64,000 bases of DNA from Bactrocera neohumeralis (taxonomy: Eukaryota > Arthropoda > Insecta > Diptera > Tephritidae). The notes under the pieces were generated by a model, which worked only from the letters and a program-made list of their open reading frames with translations, searched no databases and was not told the origin of the DNA. The DNA is taken from positions 73,772,215 to 73,836,214 of the forward strand of contig NC_065920.1 of NCBI RefSeq assembly GCF_024586455.1, read 5' to 3'. Positions 44,821-57,800 of the stretch are shown here, piece by piece (position 1 is the stretch's first letter; each line of letters begins with the position of its first letter). A program made the position numbers and the translations under genes.

Positions 44821-47639
44821 TCTTCTTTTTTTCTAAATGTGTATATTTTTTTGCTTAGCTTTCTGCAGGTGCCTCAGGCCTTTCGAAACGTTCGTACATA
44901 CACGTGTACATAAAATACCCTAAATATTAATTCCCATTGTCCCGACTCTGCAAAAAATGCAATCCATTACTGCATTATGTGCTGTTCACTGAGTTTACAA
45001 TAAATAAAAGTCGCTAGACAACAAAAACAACGATTTGGCAACGATTTTTCATCTTTTCCTTTGCTCACTCGAAGTGTTTGCGCAAATATTAATGAAAACA
45101 AACCACACAAACACAAACAAAGTACTTCGCCAGTCAACAAACACTCGTCACTCTTGCTGGAATGAGTTTTTGTCACATCCGAAGATTAATATTAACAATG
45201 AGCGGGAGGTGGTGGTATTGAATGCTGAATAATTCTTAAACATTAAATACCTTTTTAACTGTAGAAGCAAGTGCAGGCATGCATTTTTATTGCTGGCAGT
45301 GTATATGTGGGTTGTAGATGCATAAATAACGGTGCAGTAAAGTATTAATGTATTTACACACATATATAAATATTAAAGTTGGAGGTTACTAGAAGTTTTA
45401 ATTTCATTTTAACTTTTCCCTCTCGAATTTTTTTTTGGAATTTTATGTAAAATGAGAAATACATAAATTTTCATAATTTTTTATTAATTTTTATTTAACA
45501 TCAGAATATGCAAATTGGTTAATACATCGATTAATACACAGTTACCTGTTTTCTTACATTTTTTTCAAAAATAGTTCATATATTTCATCTACATTTCAAA
45601 AGTTGTAAATAACGTTTGTCTACCTTGGAGATTTCTGTGTCATTAAATATTTCACTGACATTAACTTTGGTTCAAAACCATTTTAGGCTTTATTAGACAA
45701 GCTTTTATGCTCACGCACATAACCTCACTTGTGAAGCTTGTGTCGTTTTAAATAAAGGCAACACAGTATATATATAATTCGTCTTCTACGCGTTTATGTG
45801 CAATATCAATGTAAGTTTGGAGTAGATTTTCAGAAATAATTTTCACTTAGCAAAATACTTTTTGTGCCTTGTTTTGCTCTCAAGCTTAAAATAAAATACC
45901 AAATGGTTTACACTAGTTTATATGTATGTATGTTTAAAATAGGATTTTTGAACTAAATAACTAATTAATCATTTGTGTCAAAAACAATTGAGATACTAGG
46001 AACTAATATTTGTGTTGTTGTGCCTTATATTTTGACAATTTTTTTTTTACCAATGTAATGTAATATATATGTTATTAAAAATTGTAGCGCCATTTTGGTC
46101 TTTTCGGCATATTATTTTTTATAATAAATTATTTTTAAAAGTTAATGCTTAATATAAAGGATGTAAAGTAAGGGAAATTTTATTAAAATTTGTATTTTTT
46201 TTGGGAAAACTAATAAAATTTGTTTTGAAAATTAAAAGTAGTTTTTGGACTCTAAAACAAGTTTTTATTTAATAAAATATTTTTTTTTAAATATCAGAAT
46301 TTTAAGTTTTTGAAAAATTAAAAACTTTATTATTATGTACACCCATATGTTGAATTTTTTTTTGTTATTTAATAACTTTTTTAGAATATAAAACTATTTT
46401 TTTTTTGAAAAAAAGCTTTTATTAAATTGAACTTTTTTTTAAATATAATAATTTTTTTTTGATTTTAGAAAATAAAAATTTTTATTAAAAATTATATTTA
46501 TAATAAAAAATTAAACAAATTTTTGGTAAAAAAATATTTTATTTATTTTTGAATGAAATTTAAAATTAATTAAAAGTTTCTTTAGTCAATAAATTAATTA
46601 AAAATATTTCCTATAAGAATATTAATTATATTATATTTTCTGAAAATAAAAAGTTTTAATTAAATTGAAATTGTTTTTTATTTAAAATTTTTTTTTGTTT
46701 AAAGAAAATAAAAATTATTTTTTTTGACTAAATTTAAAATTAAGTCGTTTATATATTTTGAAATTTTTACTGCTTATTTAAAGTTTCTTTGATCAATAAA
46801 TTAATTAGAATTAGATTTCCTTTTAATGATTTCTTTTTCGAAATTAAAAATTAATTTTTCTATTAAAAAGATTTTTGTTTTAGAAAATTAAACTTATTTT
46901 TTGTTTAAAAAAATTATTAGATTTATTTTTTTAATGAAATTAAAATCGAAATTTTGAATTTTCACCATTAATTATAGTTTCCTTTGTCAATAAATTAATT
47001 AAAAATATTCAATAAAAATATAAAAAAAAAATTTAGTATTATTTAGTTTTAGAGTGCTTTTTGAAATATTTTTCTTTCACAACGAAAAACAGGTTTATCA
47101 TTTGAATTTCGAACATTAATTTTTAATAAACTTTTACAAAATTTATAATTTTTTCGAATATTATACAAATTATAAAGAGTTTTACAATGTTTTTACAATT
47201 TTTCTACATAAAAATATAAATTTAGAATTTAGTAATTTATTTTTTCGGATAAATATTTTATGGTTTTCGAAAAAAACAATCGAGCATTAAATTTTAACAA
47301 ACCTTTGCAAAACAACACCTTTTCGCTTTGTCTAAAACTTTCATTTCTCAAAAGCCAAAACTGAATATTTCAAAAAACGAGCTGAAAAGATCTAAGCATT
47401 TTTTTGACAGTATTGAATTTCATAGTTGCATTCGAATTTTTGCAGCACTATTTATTTTTTGCTTTAACTCTTCTTTGCCTCTAAATTTTGCTTAAAACTT
47501 AAAAATACTTCTCTCTCTCTCTTTATTCTTTTGAGTACTGAGAATAGGAAAGTTGCTATTGTCCGATTACAAAATACTTCCAACTCGTTCCTTTTATAAC
47601 TTTACGGTGTCTGCTAACTTGACAAAATCAATTTGTGAA

Positions 47640-48115
47640 TTTTTGTACCCTGAGCAGGGTACATTAAGGGATCGCCTCAGTATGACCCTCCGAAAAATCA
47701 CTGATTTTCGCTATTTTTTTTTAACAACTAGATATCTTCTTCTCTTTGAGAGTGGAAACCGTTTTGAAAAACCCTTATGAGAAAAACGCGTTTAAAGATT
47801 GGAGATTGGCTCCGTTCCTCACTCTGTTCCCTTTCTACATAAAACGTCAGAGACCCAATAAAGTATATATAGAAACAAGATATCGATTTAAAACTTTGCA
47901 CTTGTCCTCTTCTCACCAAGAAGCTGCTCATATCGAAACACTATAGCATAAGGCTGGCGTACAAGCTGAACGATCGCAATTAAAATGCTTGTATGGAAAA
48001 CTTTTTCATTTTACGATATCCTTACACATGCTCTGGTAAATTTTGGTGTAAAAAAATATCAAAAAATTATGTTCCGTTAAGCCAACAGTGAAATTAACGC
48101 TATCTCACAGAAAAG
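47640..48115 (+). repeat. Hairpin-ended dispersed repeat, copy F
   Basis: Opens with the palindrome TACCCTGAGCAGGGTA (47647-47662), then AAACTTTGCACTTGTCCTCT and GAAACACTATAGCATAAGGC. The right end is decayed. Confidence 0.75.
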
Positions 48116-48896
48116 ATACGAACTTCTCAGCCTCTATTAAATTTAGTAATGGTTTATTTTTTCTCAAAGTGGGAATAATACAATTTCCATAATAAATTTC
48201 GCAAATTAGTCGCTTTGCTCTTTCTTTCTAAATTTTGTGACATTAACAACACAACATTACATACATACTATTACACATAATGCAGCTAAATATTGACGAT
48301 ATACAAGTATAAATCGTAAGCTCATTTTCAACAAGTGCAAAAATTGCCGCAATTTGCTTCAACTCCATTTAACTGCTCACTTTGTACTTTTGTAACACTA
48401 ACGAAACTGGCACCATTTTATTTTTTCAAATGTTTGTATATAACTAACAAACCTTGTGCTTTTTGTTGTTGTTGCAAACGTTTTTTCCCCACCCACACTT
48501 TGACTTGTCAATTTTTGGTACTTTAAGCGTGTCTTAGCCAATATTATTCATAATTATAATTTGCGTTTTCTTGCCAATAAATAAATAAAAAAAATTGTGT
48601 TAAAAAGTTATGCTCTCAATTTCATGAAAACACATTACAGCAAGTTAACAACTTGTACTTTTGCTTCATAGCTAAATTTCATTATTAAAATTAATTAATT
48701 AATAATTAAACGAAATTTTTGCGACAAAACGATAACTTTCTGGCGTTTTCAATGCAACGTCTTGCAGAGAGTATTGTAATATACTATATGTATATATGTA
48801 TAACTGTTCTACACATATACATATTTTCAAATTAAAAACCAACTTAATGTTTGCTTCAACTTTGCATGCATTTCTGCAACATTTTTGTGAATTTGC

Positions 48897-51800
48897 TTAA
48901 TCGCGCAGCGCTTTTCGTCGCTCCCAGGCCACTTGCATGGACCAAATGCTTAGCGGTCGCATATAGCCGATGGAACGGTAATGCTTTTCGGTGTATAATG
49001 CTTCGGGCGTCTCGAAATTCATGCCAATACGCTCGCTGAGTGTCTTGTAGAGGCCGCCGGCAGTTTGGAAGCCCTCCTCAAACATGCCCTGTGAACGGTT
49101 GAAAAATATAAAATAATATCAGAATAATTTTTGCGGTTTCAATTTAAAAAAGTAAACAGAAATTTTTATTAAAATACTAAAATTTTTTTTTTCTATAAAT
49201 TTTAACATTTTAACTGTTTTGCATCAATTGACACACATACAAATGTACATATAAATATATTTGAGTGTAGTTTTTTAGTATAACTTACCTCCTGTATCAT
49301 AGTGGCTGCCAGAGCAAATGTTACACCGGGCCACACTTCTTCACTCTGCAGGGTCGTATAGTCCACGTGTCCCGGCTTGTCAGGATCCGCATTAACAATG
49401 AAACCGTTAACAGCGCCCATACTGCCGCCCTTGAAACCCATAACATTATGTTGGTAGACTTGCTTTAAGGCCTTGCGTACATTTTCCTTCGGATAAATCT
49501 GTGTTATTGAAAAAATATAAAAAGCAGAGTTATTATAATGTTAATAATCGTAAAATCGGTAAGTGTAAATACAATATTATCAAACACACCTCATAATCGA
49601 AACCGCACGTTTTCAGATACCAATGCCCACACAATTGATCAGCCATTAGTGTGTCCTTGTGATGCAGATCGAAGCGATAGAAGTTGCCATTCCACAGTTT
49701 CTCCTCCAATGAGTGCTTGCCACGCTCCAAAATGTCCTGATAGCGTAAGCAGTCGTTCGGCTGATCCAGCAGCGTGGCCATTACGGACATGGTTTGCAAG
49801 GCCGCAAGCCACAAGCCCGCACAATAGGCGCTGCAAGGCATGACGGCATGTTAAATATATGTAAATTTATGGAAAATTTGTTTAAATAAATATGTATGTA
49901 AGATTTGCTACTTACCTAGGTCCATCCATAACCCACGTGTCGTACGTTTGATCTGGCATTTTCATATTCTCAATGAGACCATCATTGTCTTGGTCATATT
50001 CGATGGTGCGCTCCATGATCGCTTTGCATGCGGGATACATTGCCTTCAAGTAAGCCATGGCATCCATTAGATACACTTTGCCGTTAGTTTCATTGATATA
50101 TAAAGAAGCCGATTTGCGATTTTCTGTGTAATGAATAAATAAGGAACTGTATATAAATGCGAGTATATTATTATTCGTTGCTAAAAGGCGAAAGACTGAG
50201 AAACACAACTAAAAAAAATATTAAAAAATTAAAAAAAAAAAATAAAATAAAAAATAAGAAAGTTAATAAAATATAAATTTAAAAAAATAAGAAAAAAAAC
50301 ATAAATAAATAAACCGATTAAAAAATATATAATATTAAAACTACAAATTAATAAAAAAAAACCAAAAAATTTAACATAAAAAAAACATGCATATGTATGT
50401 ACATATGTACATTATGTACAGTATGTATGTATATAAAAAATTTTATAAAACAAAATCAAAAAAATAATATGAGAGAATTAGAAACAAATATACGAAGTTG
50501 ATAAAAAAATAGAAAAAAATAATAAAAAATTAAAAATAAAAAATAGAAAAAAAAAAATAAAAAATTAAAAATAAAAAAATTAAAAAAAAAAACTAATCAA
50601 AAATATTAAAATCGGAAATTAATAAAGAAAAACAAAAAAATTAAGAAAAAAATTTTAGAAGAAAATATAAAAAATTCCAAAAATTTCGCTGAAAAAAACT
50701 ATTAAAAAAAAAACAAAAAAAAAAACAAAATGAAGTATGTATGTATATGTGTATAAAAAAATATAAAAAATAAAAATAATAAACCGGAAGTTAATAAAAA
50801 AAACTAAGAATTTAACAAAAAAAGTAAATATAAAAATTCGAAAAATTATATAAATATTCAAAATAAAACAAAATTAAACAAAATAATAAAACCAAATAAA
50901 TAAACGAAATAAAAACATTAAAACCGGAAATTAATAAAAAAATATATATAAAAAATACGAAAAAAGTAAAAATAAATATAAAAAATATTAAACATTCCAA
51001 AAACATTTAAACATTTCACTCACGCTGCTTCTCATCCGCCGAATTCTTACGCTTATTATCCTGCGTATACATTTCATACAAACTATCCTTATCTATAAAC
51101 TCAATCGAACTGAATTTACTCGCGTTATCCGCTTGCGCCTGTGCTAACTCATTGAGTACATAATAGTCCCGATAGACTTGCAGCACGAATTTCGTATTCA
51201 AATCCTTCCAATGATTCACATCATGTATATTGTAGCAATTGATGAGCGTGAATGGCTCCTCATCGGGATCGCCGAGATCATGTGGCACACAATTCTTAAT
51301 GTGACGCGGCAGAATCTTACCATCATAAAGCATTTTACGCGTATCGGGCAAGTCCACATCAATGGCATCGCGTATATCATACTGTAGACTAACCTGAGGA
51401 GAGTAAAGTGGGCTTTGTAACGGAAGAAGAAAGCAAAAATTTAACTCAAAACACACCTGTAGATTGGGCCAGAGGTGCGAGAGCGCTGATGAGGCATAAA
51501 AATGTACGTCGTAGGTATTGTACATGCGATATTCGTGACCCTCCAAGTAACCAAAGCGACCGTAAGCTAATCTGTAAGGGTTGAAAGTAAGTCAATATAA
51601 TCAGCTGCATGACAAATACAGCTTAGTCAAGTTAAACTGTACCACCATATGGCATTATTGTGAGTAAAAAAAGTCTATAGGAAAGCACAGAATTATAATA
51701 CTACATATAATCTCTTATCAAAAATACCAACTAAAATTATAAAATATTTTTATTATTTATAACTTCCAAAAACTCTTCTACCCACCTGGGATCATCGTAG

Positions 51801-54800
51801 TTCAACTCCTTGCCGAACGAGGAATTACAAGTCAACCAAATTGTGCCGCCATCCGAAATGAAGTAGAGCTGGTTGAAGATCGCGCTCTTATACCAATCGG
51901 GTAGCCCACTAAATAGCAGTGTTTTGTTATTTTTAGATTAATTATAAATTTTTGTGATTTTTAGCAACTCACTCATCGTTGAGTATGGGACGCTGCCAGG
52001 CATCAATCAATTTCTCCCAGCTGCCATAGTGCTTCAATGCATACTCGCATATCTTAGGACCAGCCTCGCCGGACGCATCGAAGTATTTGGTGTAGTAACG
52101 TGTATACGATTTTAGTTTCTTGGGAAAATGTATGTGTGGCATATCCCAGGCCAACACGAACTCTAAATCATGACTAGAATTTGGTTTGACAGCAACCTGT
52201 GCGCATAAAGCAACACCGAGATCCTTAGCTGAAGTGGTGGGAGGGGTTAATTAAAAGGTTTTACTTAATGTTTGACATATTTAAAATTTAAATAAAAAGT
52301 TTAGAATAGTCAGTTTTAATATATTAATCATGAGTGTGCAATTAAAGTGGTATGCGCCTAAAAATATGTTAAATAGCTGTTGAGAATACTGTTTTAACGC
52401 TTGTGCTTTAGTAAGGCATATGGAAATTTTTCAAAATGAAGCGAATGTAGTTTATTTTGAAATATGTATGTATATGCTCATTGTTATAGGGTTGCCATTA
52501 GTTTATTTTTATTAAACCGTTATTTATATGGCAGTGTTAACTTTAAGAACTTGTTAATATTTTTATAATAAAGTTTTTCCTCGTTATATCTTAAATTTTG
52601 CTCTCTCTAGAACCAAATATAGACTCCTAAGAACTTGAAATTTAATTAGCATACCTTTAGGCTTAAGATTATAAGGTGTCCCTATACTAAATTACAGAAG
52701 TATGTCAAAAATATATGCGACAATCTCCAAAAAATATTTTTATCTTTTCTCTTTCCTCATCTCTTAAGTATTAGCCTAGTCTCTTAGACTAATAAGCCAC
52801 GCATAGACCAGTTTTGGTTCTTCGCGATTTCTTAAACATTACTTTTCGCACAGCATATGTACATATACTCACTTTTCAACACCTCATCGCAATGCTTTTC
52901 GCTTAGCTGTCCGTTCTCCTTCAGCTCGGACCATAGTTGCTCTCCCGTGCCGTACGGATCGAACTGCGTGCAGCGTGTAATACTGATTTCGGGCAAAACA
53001 CGACAACCCAAATTGTAGGCGCATGGCATGCCAGCGATCTTCTGTCGTATGCCGACACCCTTCACATTGCCCTCTGTGATGAGTATCGCCTCAGCGCCGC
53101 CCTCGGCGTCCTGCTTCTTTGTGCCAGTGCCATTCTTGAAGGTGAACGTTATGGAGACCTTACGCTCCTCCGCGCAAACATTCTCCACAGACCACACGAA
53201 GACGGCGCAAGGTAGGCATGAGTCCTTGTAGTCGTGCGGTATGACGGGCGATATTTGACGACAAATCAGTCGCACGCCGTACGCAGTCAGATCATAGTCG
53301 GTCCAGGCGCGCGGATACAGACCCGTATATGAGCATTTCGAGTCGTCGATATTCGAGTGCCAGGCATTTAGTGGCTGCTTGGAGCGACTGCTGCAATTGG
53401 GCATATTACATTGAGAGTCACTGTCACTGCTGTCAGTGGGACTGCACGTGTGTGTGCATCGAAATTGTTTTTGGATGGGAGCGGGAAGGACAGGGAATAT
53501 TTCATTTGACGACGCGTTGTTCGGTTGGTGAATGACGGTTTTGTATGGTGCAGATGATGAGAGGTGGAGAGATGAATGATAAAATGAATCGATGAATTTT
53601 TGATGATGGCATGAAAAACACAATTTAAATATTTTTGTATGATAAATTAACAAAAATTTTTAATAAAAAAAATTAAAGATATTGATAAAAAAATAAAAAT
53701 GTTTAAAAAAAAAAAAAATTGATAAAAAATAAAAATATATAATTAAAAATAATAAAAAAATATTTAAAAAAATATTAATTAAAAAAAATATTGTATTAAA
53801 AAATTTAAAAATTAAAAAAAAAAACAAAATAAATATTTGATAAAAAAATAAAACATTTATTAAAAAAAATTGATAAAACAAAAAAATATTTGATAATAAA
53901 ACAAAAAATATTAAAATACAAAAATATTTGGTGCGAAACCCGTGTCAAAAGCACACATAACAATAGAAAAAAATCAGCACCCAAATTTGTTATTTTGGAA
54001 ATATCCATTTCCGGCGATTTTTCAGTTTTCGATATATTCCAATTTTTTTTTTTTGATTTATTACATACAAGTGCACATGTGTGTTGTTGGTGATGGTAGC
54101 GGCATGGTGTTCCATTGGACAGACAATTTTTCAGAGTTCGAATAGCAGGTGTATGTGTTTGTAAGCGCGTGCATAGAAATACCATTTTCAATTGCAAATG
54201 ATATTTTTTGCCATAAAATAGAAAAGAGAAAAAATTTTGGAATACAATAAAAGGAAAGCAAATAAGAATCAATTTGCAAATAAGATTTATAATATTTTTC
54301 CAATTTTTAGGTTAATATTTTTCTCTGTAATACAAGTACGTAGCTTACATAACAAAAACAACACAACAAACACAGGCAACAATTAAAAAATAATTGGTAT
54401 AAAAAAATTAAAATATACAAATATACATAACCTATACATATCAGGAGTATGGACAAGCGCGCGTTGTGCAAGGCGTTTTTTTTTACAATTTTAGCTATTA
54501 ATTATATAAATTAGCTTAAAATAATAATTTTTTTAGCTGATTTTTTTTTTAATTCCAGTATATATTACAAATAAAGTGTCAAATTTTGATTTAGGACCAA
54601 ATGATTCGATAGTCTTGGATTTATCATCTGATCAAATTTGACCCGGACTGGTTTATTTGCTCTGTGCATGCGAATCGAATTGATGCAAAGATTTTTCTAA
54701 GATTGCTATAACCTTCTTGTGAAATTTGAACTCCAAAACTGAGTCAAAATCGATAAAACTGCGTCAAAGTCGGTCAATAATCAAAGTGATGCTCGCAGTT

Positions 54801-57800
54801 TTCTTTTCCAATAAGAAATACCATCTGTCTGTTTTGAGGGGTTATGACAGTTCTTTATGAACAACCGATTTTGTGGATGGATTTATGGATTTTTTATCAT
54901 TATAATGCGCCGTCATATTCTGTCATGTTTATGGCTGAATTTTTGGCTAAACATGATACGAGAGTCATCGTTGAGCCACAGTATTCGCCAGATGTTACTA
55001 TTCTTTGTGGCTTTTTGCTAAAAAAAATATGCTTCGGGGAACGCGCCATGAGTTCAGTGAACTCTAACTGAACACTAAAGACCATTTGCTGAGGGCACTG
55101 AACTCCAACCCAGCCAAGGCTTGGAAGATGGGTTTGGAAAATTGGATTCAGTGTTGACATGCTTCAGTTGGCTCAGGACTTTCTTTTAAGGCTATAATGA
55201 AGATTTGTATGCAAATACTGCATATTTTGTGTTTATATGTTGGTTAAAAATTTCAGTACCTGATTTAATTTTTAGCGTCAAATTTATCTATGCGTACCTA
55301 TAAAATTAAATCTTCAATGCAGTATCAGTTATTTGCTAGCTTGCATGTTGTTCAATTGCAAGACCAAGTGCTAATTGAATGGCCAAGTTTTGGTATCTGT
55401 TAGGTGTGGCAACATATTACGTATGTAGGTGCCAACATGTTTGCTACCTATATTGTTTACATATTTAGCTTGCGCCATTTCATTAGTGAAAATGTTGTAA
55501 AGTTTAGTTAGTGCTTGCACGTTTATTGCAGTGCAAACTTTTACTTGCCTTGACTGGGCGTGCTACCAATTTTATTATATCTATGGATGTATACATATGT
55601 ACATATGTATGTAGATGTAACTACATATGCGAGTAATTTTTATATGGTACATACTATACATAGGTATATGTTTTTAGTATTTTGGGAAATTATTGGAATA
55701 AAGTCAGACTAATAAGACAGGATACACTGCTTTCATATGACATTCCAAAACATTTATTCTCGAACGTTTAGAGTACGAGTATAGTAAAGTTGGCTCGGCC
55801 ATGTAACGAGAATGGACAACCAGAGAACCCAGAAGAAAATTGTGGAGAACACAGCATTCACAACTAAAGCAAAGAGAAGACCGCGATCTAAATGGACGAA
55901 GACATAAAGAAGGTTGACATAAAAAATGAGAAAGAAACAAATAGTTTTTGTGTTACAGCCTTCTACAAAGCATAGCTGCTCAGTTCATTTATAGGTATAT
56001 AGTTTTCCATACAATGAGCTAGCCGTTTTTTGATCGGATAAAACATCGAATTTTAGCAGGGCAAAACTGACTAAAGTTTTGGGTAAAATTAATTTTTTTT
56101 TAATGCCATCGCCATTTTGTAATTTTCTTCGACCATAGGTCATTGTGCGGAGAAAATCTTCTAGTAGAGATTTCTATTTTTAGATTTTACCAATGGATAA
56201 TGCCAGAATCACTGCAGCAACTCGCAAAACGTATAAACATTTTGCTGTGTATTTTTAAAATAGAAATTTATATGCTCTTTATTTTTTAAAACAATTCAAG
56301 CAGCAGTTTCTTTCTTAATTCCAGAAAATTGTCTTAATTTAGGTCGCCAACAAAGGGGTGCCCTTTAAGTATGGACTAGAGTAAAAATGCGCCGACTAAA
56401 ACCAACCTCTGCGGTACTAATGCGATAGAGTACTAATTAAAAGCATATTTTCCTAAGTATAATAGAGCCTAAGCCTTTAATGTGAATAAAATAAATAAAT
56501 TATCATATCAGCCGAAAAATATGCAAATTTAGTTTTGATTACTGTTTAAGCAAAGTCCTGTTTTCTTATAACATATTTTGGGGCCATCTCCATTACTCTC
56601 TGCGGTTTAGGTTGTAAATTTTAAATTTCGACTGAAAAGTTTAGAAACATTAAAATTATAATGTTCTTGCTTTAGCTATTAATTCAGAAATATAGCAGAA
56701 AAAATGTTGGCCTACACTCAGGCGCCAAAAAGTTAAATTGTAGCCGAGTCACACACCCTATGAGTCATTACCACAATAATCGCTTATAATTCTAGTTATT
56801 ATTTGAAATAAAAGAAAGCTAGCATTAAGTTATGATAAAGTTACAGTAATTGAATTATCAACGAAGTGTGTGGTATGGCGTTGTCCTGGTGGAACACTAC
56901 ACCATTCCTGTTGGCCAATTCTGGACGCTTCTGGTCGATAGCCTGCTTCAAGCGGTCCATTTGTTCGCAGTAGATGATTCCCTTCCAATTCCACCAAACA
57001 CACAGCAAAACCTTCCTGGCCGTCAATCCCGGCTTGGCCACTGTTTGGGACGATTCACCGGCCTTCGACCACGACCGTTTTCACTTGATATTGTCGTATG
57101 TGATTAATTTTTTGTCGCCAGTCACCATTCGCTTCAAAAATGGATCGAGTTTGTTTCGTTTCAGCAGCATATCGCAGGCGTTGATTCGGTCCAGAAGGCT
57201 TTTTTGCGTAAAATCATGCGGCACCCAAACATCAAGCTTTTTTGTGTATCCAGCCTTCTGCAGATGGTTCAAAATGGTTTGGTGACTAACTCCCATCTTC
57301 TGGGCGATGTCACGAGATGCCACATGCCGTCCTAACTCGATGTTTTCCATGATTTGATCGGTATTCGTTGTCACAGGTCTTCCGCCGGCTAGCTTATCCA
57401 TGGTGCCGTTTTCACCCGCTCTGAATCGTCGAAACCATTCCTCCGCAGTTCGAAGTGATAGAGTACCATCCCCCAAAACACCATTAATCTCAGGGAACGT
57501 TTCTCTAGCGGATTTGTCTTTAACGAAGGAAAACTTAAAAAAAGCGCGAGTTTCGGAGTTAGTGAACTCCATGTTTACACGTCTATAACTGTTGATCGCA
57601 ATATCCCAACTAATCATGCATAGCTTCGTTTTGTAGGTTATGTCAAGACCTTTCAAAGATATATAGCATTGCCAGATACGAGCTCTGTAGCGCTTTACAC
57701 ATAGCCGCGAAATTGAAAGGACAAAAAGGCGGAAGGGAAATATAACCTAATAAATAAGGAATTTATGTAATGTCAAATTTTTTTTTTTATGTATTTACCG

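Larger units (their letters stand above)
44016..48890. other. Gene-poor AT-rich region
   Basis: No coding sequence recognised. It contains two dispersed repeat copies (44100-44820 and 47640-48110). Between 46050 and 47250 lies an extremely AT-rich degenerate block in which words like AATAAATTAATTA, TTTATTAAA and TTTTAGAAAATAAA recur. The last 700 bases before 48890 are the 3' flank of GBA2. Confidence 0.6.

Noticed and set aside
50655..51006. Long Phe/Ile-rich frames on the minus strand
   Set aside because: They are translations of T-rich low-complexity intron DNA, not proteins.
53660..54272. Phe/Leu-rich minus-strand frames of 73-155 codons
   Set aside because: Low-complexity translation of an A-rich block plus ordinary intron; no domain.
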